Part shown: piece by piece, positions 12,088 through 13,381 of the stretch | Numbering within the stretch: the first letter of the stretch is position 1 | Layout of the letters: every line of letters begins with the position of its first letter | NCBI GenBank assembly: GCA_019057975.1 | Contig: JAHLWJ010000111.1 | Coordinates: 1 to 13,381, forward strand | Direction: 5' to 3' | DNA: 13,381 nt | From: Promethearchaeota archaeon | GTDB lineage: Archaea; Asgardarchaeota; Lokiarchaeia; Sigynarchaeales; SOKP01 | Translations under genes and position numbers: made by a program | The notes under the pieces: generated by a model | Databases searched by the model: none | The model's input: only the letters and a program-made list of their open reading frames with translations | What the model was told of the DNA's origin: nothing

Positions 12088-12945
12088 TTATTTAGATACT
12101 ATCAATGAAGCATAACCTACAACTTGATCATACATACCAGTTATATTACCGGATGTTGCATATTTAAGCAACTCAACTTTTTTTGCACCTAATGTTTCAC
12201 AGGCGATAAGCATTACAGTAATTGGACCAGGGCCACACATAGTTAGATTCTGATGATAAATCATATCATATAGTTTCTTGGGATTGAATTCAAGAATGGC
12301 ATTTATTGCTTGTTTATCAACGTTTTCAGCGTATTCTTGTGGTTCATAGTGGGTAAAGTCTGAGCTAGCAATTATTAAAATATTTTTATCAACTACGGAA
12401 GAACATATTGATTTTGCAATTTCTATATCCGTATCAATATCCTGACGAGTCATGCAAATTGGTACGAATTTAATATCTTTACCGAAAATGTACTGAATAA
12501 AGGGTAATTGGACTTCTATGGAATGTTCATACTGATGGGCTTTTTTATCGTTTTTAATTATTTTGGAGTTTTTTAAAATGTCTTCTGCCATTTCTGCATC
12601 AATTTCCAATTCTCCTAATGGTGTTTTCCATTTTCCTTCCGCCATAATAGAAACATCTTCCCCGAAGCCACGATGATTAGGCCCCAATATAATAATGGTG
12701 TCGGGTTTACCATCTAAAGCAATTTTATAAAAGCCGTTAGCCGCAACAGGTCCTGAATACATATAGCCCGCATGTGGGCTAATTAATCCAACGATATTGT
12801 TTTCTTTTTTGGGATTTACCAGAGGAATTTCACCAGGTCCTATTTTATGTAAAAAACAATTTTCAATCTGTATATTTAAAGATTTTGAATCACCAGCGTA
12901 AAAACTACCTGCGACGGTAGGTTTTCTTAAATTTAACTCTGCCAT
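12088..12945 (-). CDS. amrB: MEMO1-family protein, AmmeMemoRadiSam system protein B
   Basis: A 285-residue protein matching the MEMO1/AmrB family over its full length. Conserved elements in order: RKPTVAGSFYAGD at the N-terminus; SPHAGYMYSG with His58; ILGPNHRG with His91; YEHSIEVQLPF (His141); SSDFTHY with Asp196 and His199; and MCGPGPITVML with Cys237. The His/Asp/Cys set corresponds to the copper/metal site positions of MEMO. I choose ATG 12945 rather than the in-frame start 39 bases upstream, because GGGGAGGT (12953-12960) lies 8 bases before it and the family begins here. In many anaerobes MEMO occurs with an AMMECR1 protein and a radical SAM enzyme (AmmeMemoRadiSam); those partners are not in this window. 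It lies 63 bases after the TPR gene stop and may be cotranscribed with it. Confidence 0.9.
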   Translation of the reverse strand: MAELNLRKPTVAGSFYAGDSKSLNIQIENCFLHKIGPGEIPLVNPKKENNIVGLISPHAGYMYSGPVAANGFYKIALDGKPDTIIILGPNHRGFGEDVSIMAEGKWKTPLGELEIDAEMAEDILKNSKIIKNDKKAHQYEHSIEVQLPFIQYIFGKDIKFVPICMTRQDIDTDIEIAKSICSSVVDKNILIIASSDFTHYEPQEYAENVDKQAINAILEFNPKKLYDMIYHQNLTMCGPGPITVMLIACETLGAKKVELLKYATSGNITGMYDQVVGYASLIVSK

Positions 12946-13008
12946 TGACCGTACCTCCCCTACTCTTTTAAAAGTATAAACCAACTAAGTGTTTTAAATA
13001 ATTTCTGA

Positions 13009-13381
13009 TTAAAATCTTCCTCTTTTGGAATGTCGACTACTTTTTCTCCTCTTTCTTATTTTTGGTAATAATATTATAAAAAATATTATTACAATTAAGG
13101 ATAAAAAGCCTGCTCTAAAATAAGTTGAATAAAATAAATATTTAGAATAAGATAAATAATATCTTTTTTTGGCTGAAGGATAATTAGGGTTTAAATTTAA
13201 TACCTCCTTATATTGTTTGGATGCATCTTTGAAAAGGGATTTTTTTTCATAATCTACCGCTAAATTAAATTCGGAATCAATAATTTTCAATTTTATTCTT
13301 TGATCATCCGGATGGACCTTTTGAATATAGTTATAAGCTTCGATAGCTTCTTCCCATTGTTTATTTTCATAAAAAGCAGTA
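13009..13381 (-). CDS. TPR-repeat membrane protein, C-terminal part (partial)
   Basis: The last 123 or so codons of a minus-strand gene that enters from beyond the right edge. The reading frame is open to 13381, so the Leu codon TTG at 13290 is internal and not a start. Two tetratricopeptide-type repeats are visible: ENKQWEEAIEAYNYIQKVHP, then EFNLAVDYEKKSLFKDASKQ followed by YKEVLNLNPNYPSA. After them a single membrane segment (around FRAGFLSLIVIIFFIILLP) is followed by a very basic tail, KIRKRRKSSRHSKRGRF. By the positive-inside rule the basic tail should be cytoplasmic and the TPRs on the other side, though this depends on the missing N-terminus. TPR proteins mediate protein contacts; the partner is unknown. 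The MEMO-family gene follows 63 bases downstream. Confidence 0.8.
   Translation of the reverse strand, partial: TAFYENKQWEEAIEAYNYIQKVHPDDQRIKLKIIDSEFNLAVDYEKKSLFKDASKQYKEVLNLNPNYPSAKKRYYLSYSKYLFYSTYFRAGFLSLIVIIFFIILLPKIRKRRKSSRHSKRGRF

Overview
The window comes from an AT-rich bacterial genome. Most genes read by eye at roughly 23-33% GC, with strong AGGAGG-type ribosome sites. The housekeeping genes on the right (a MEMO1/AmrB protein, an Mth938-domain protein, an iron-sulfur-flavoprotein-like reductase, SmpA-like exported proteins, a TPR membrane protein) suggest a low-GC anaerobe. An uncultured lineage such as Atribacterota is a guess only; no rRNA or marker gene is present to place it.

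Left part (1-3350): a defence cassette inside mobile-element debris. The N-terminus of an IS30-family transposase runs off the left edge. An 84-bp repeat (190-273) follows, then a strong sigma70-type promoter whose -35 box lies under a 19-bp palindrome, then a tight two-gene operon. The first gene encodes an AAA15/ABC-type ATPase. The second encodes a DUF4435/TOPRIM-like nuclease. Together they have the architecture of the PARIS anti-phage system (AriA/AriB). The pair is much GC-richer than its surroundings. A second copy of the 84-bp repeat (81/84 identical) lies just downstream, followed by the decayed C-terminal end of a serine recombinase.

Middle part (3350-7040): very AT-rich accessory DNA, all genes on the plus strand. 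It holds a two-TM unknown protein, a one-TM coiled-coil-like unknown protein, a GIY-YIG-like nuclease domain protein, and a cytoplasmic trypsin-like protease with an intact His-Asp-Ser triad. Between them lie two copies of a repeat that begins with the remains of a ParA/Soj N-terminus and ends in a 16-mer found four times in the window. A block of four short dispersed hairpin repeats closes this part.

Right part (7300-13381): all genes on the minus strand. In order along the plus coordinates: an SRPBCC gene broken by two frameshifts, a small Mth938-domain gene, a flavoprotein gene with a probable 3' frameshift, two exported-protein genes, the MEMO1-family gene (amrB), and the C-terminal part of a TPR membrane protein running off the right edge. 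Two minus-strand rho-independent terminators, each followed by the dispersed 16-mer repeat, end transcription units. Two diverged copies of a coding-like repeat flank the flavoprotein gene.

Taken together, a mobile PARIS-like module and a set of possible accessory defence genes have accumulated beside ordinary chromosomal genes, with abundant decayed transposon, ParA and recombinase pieces marking repeated insertion and loss.
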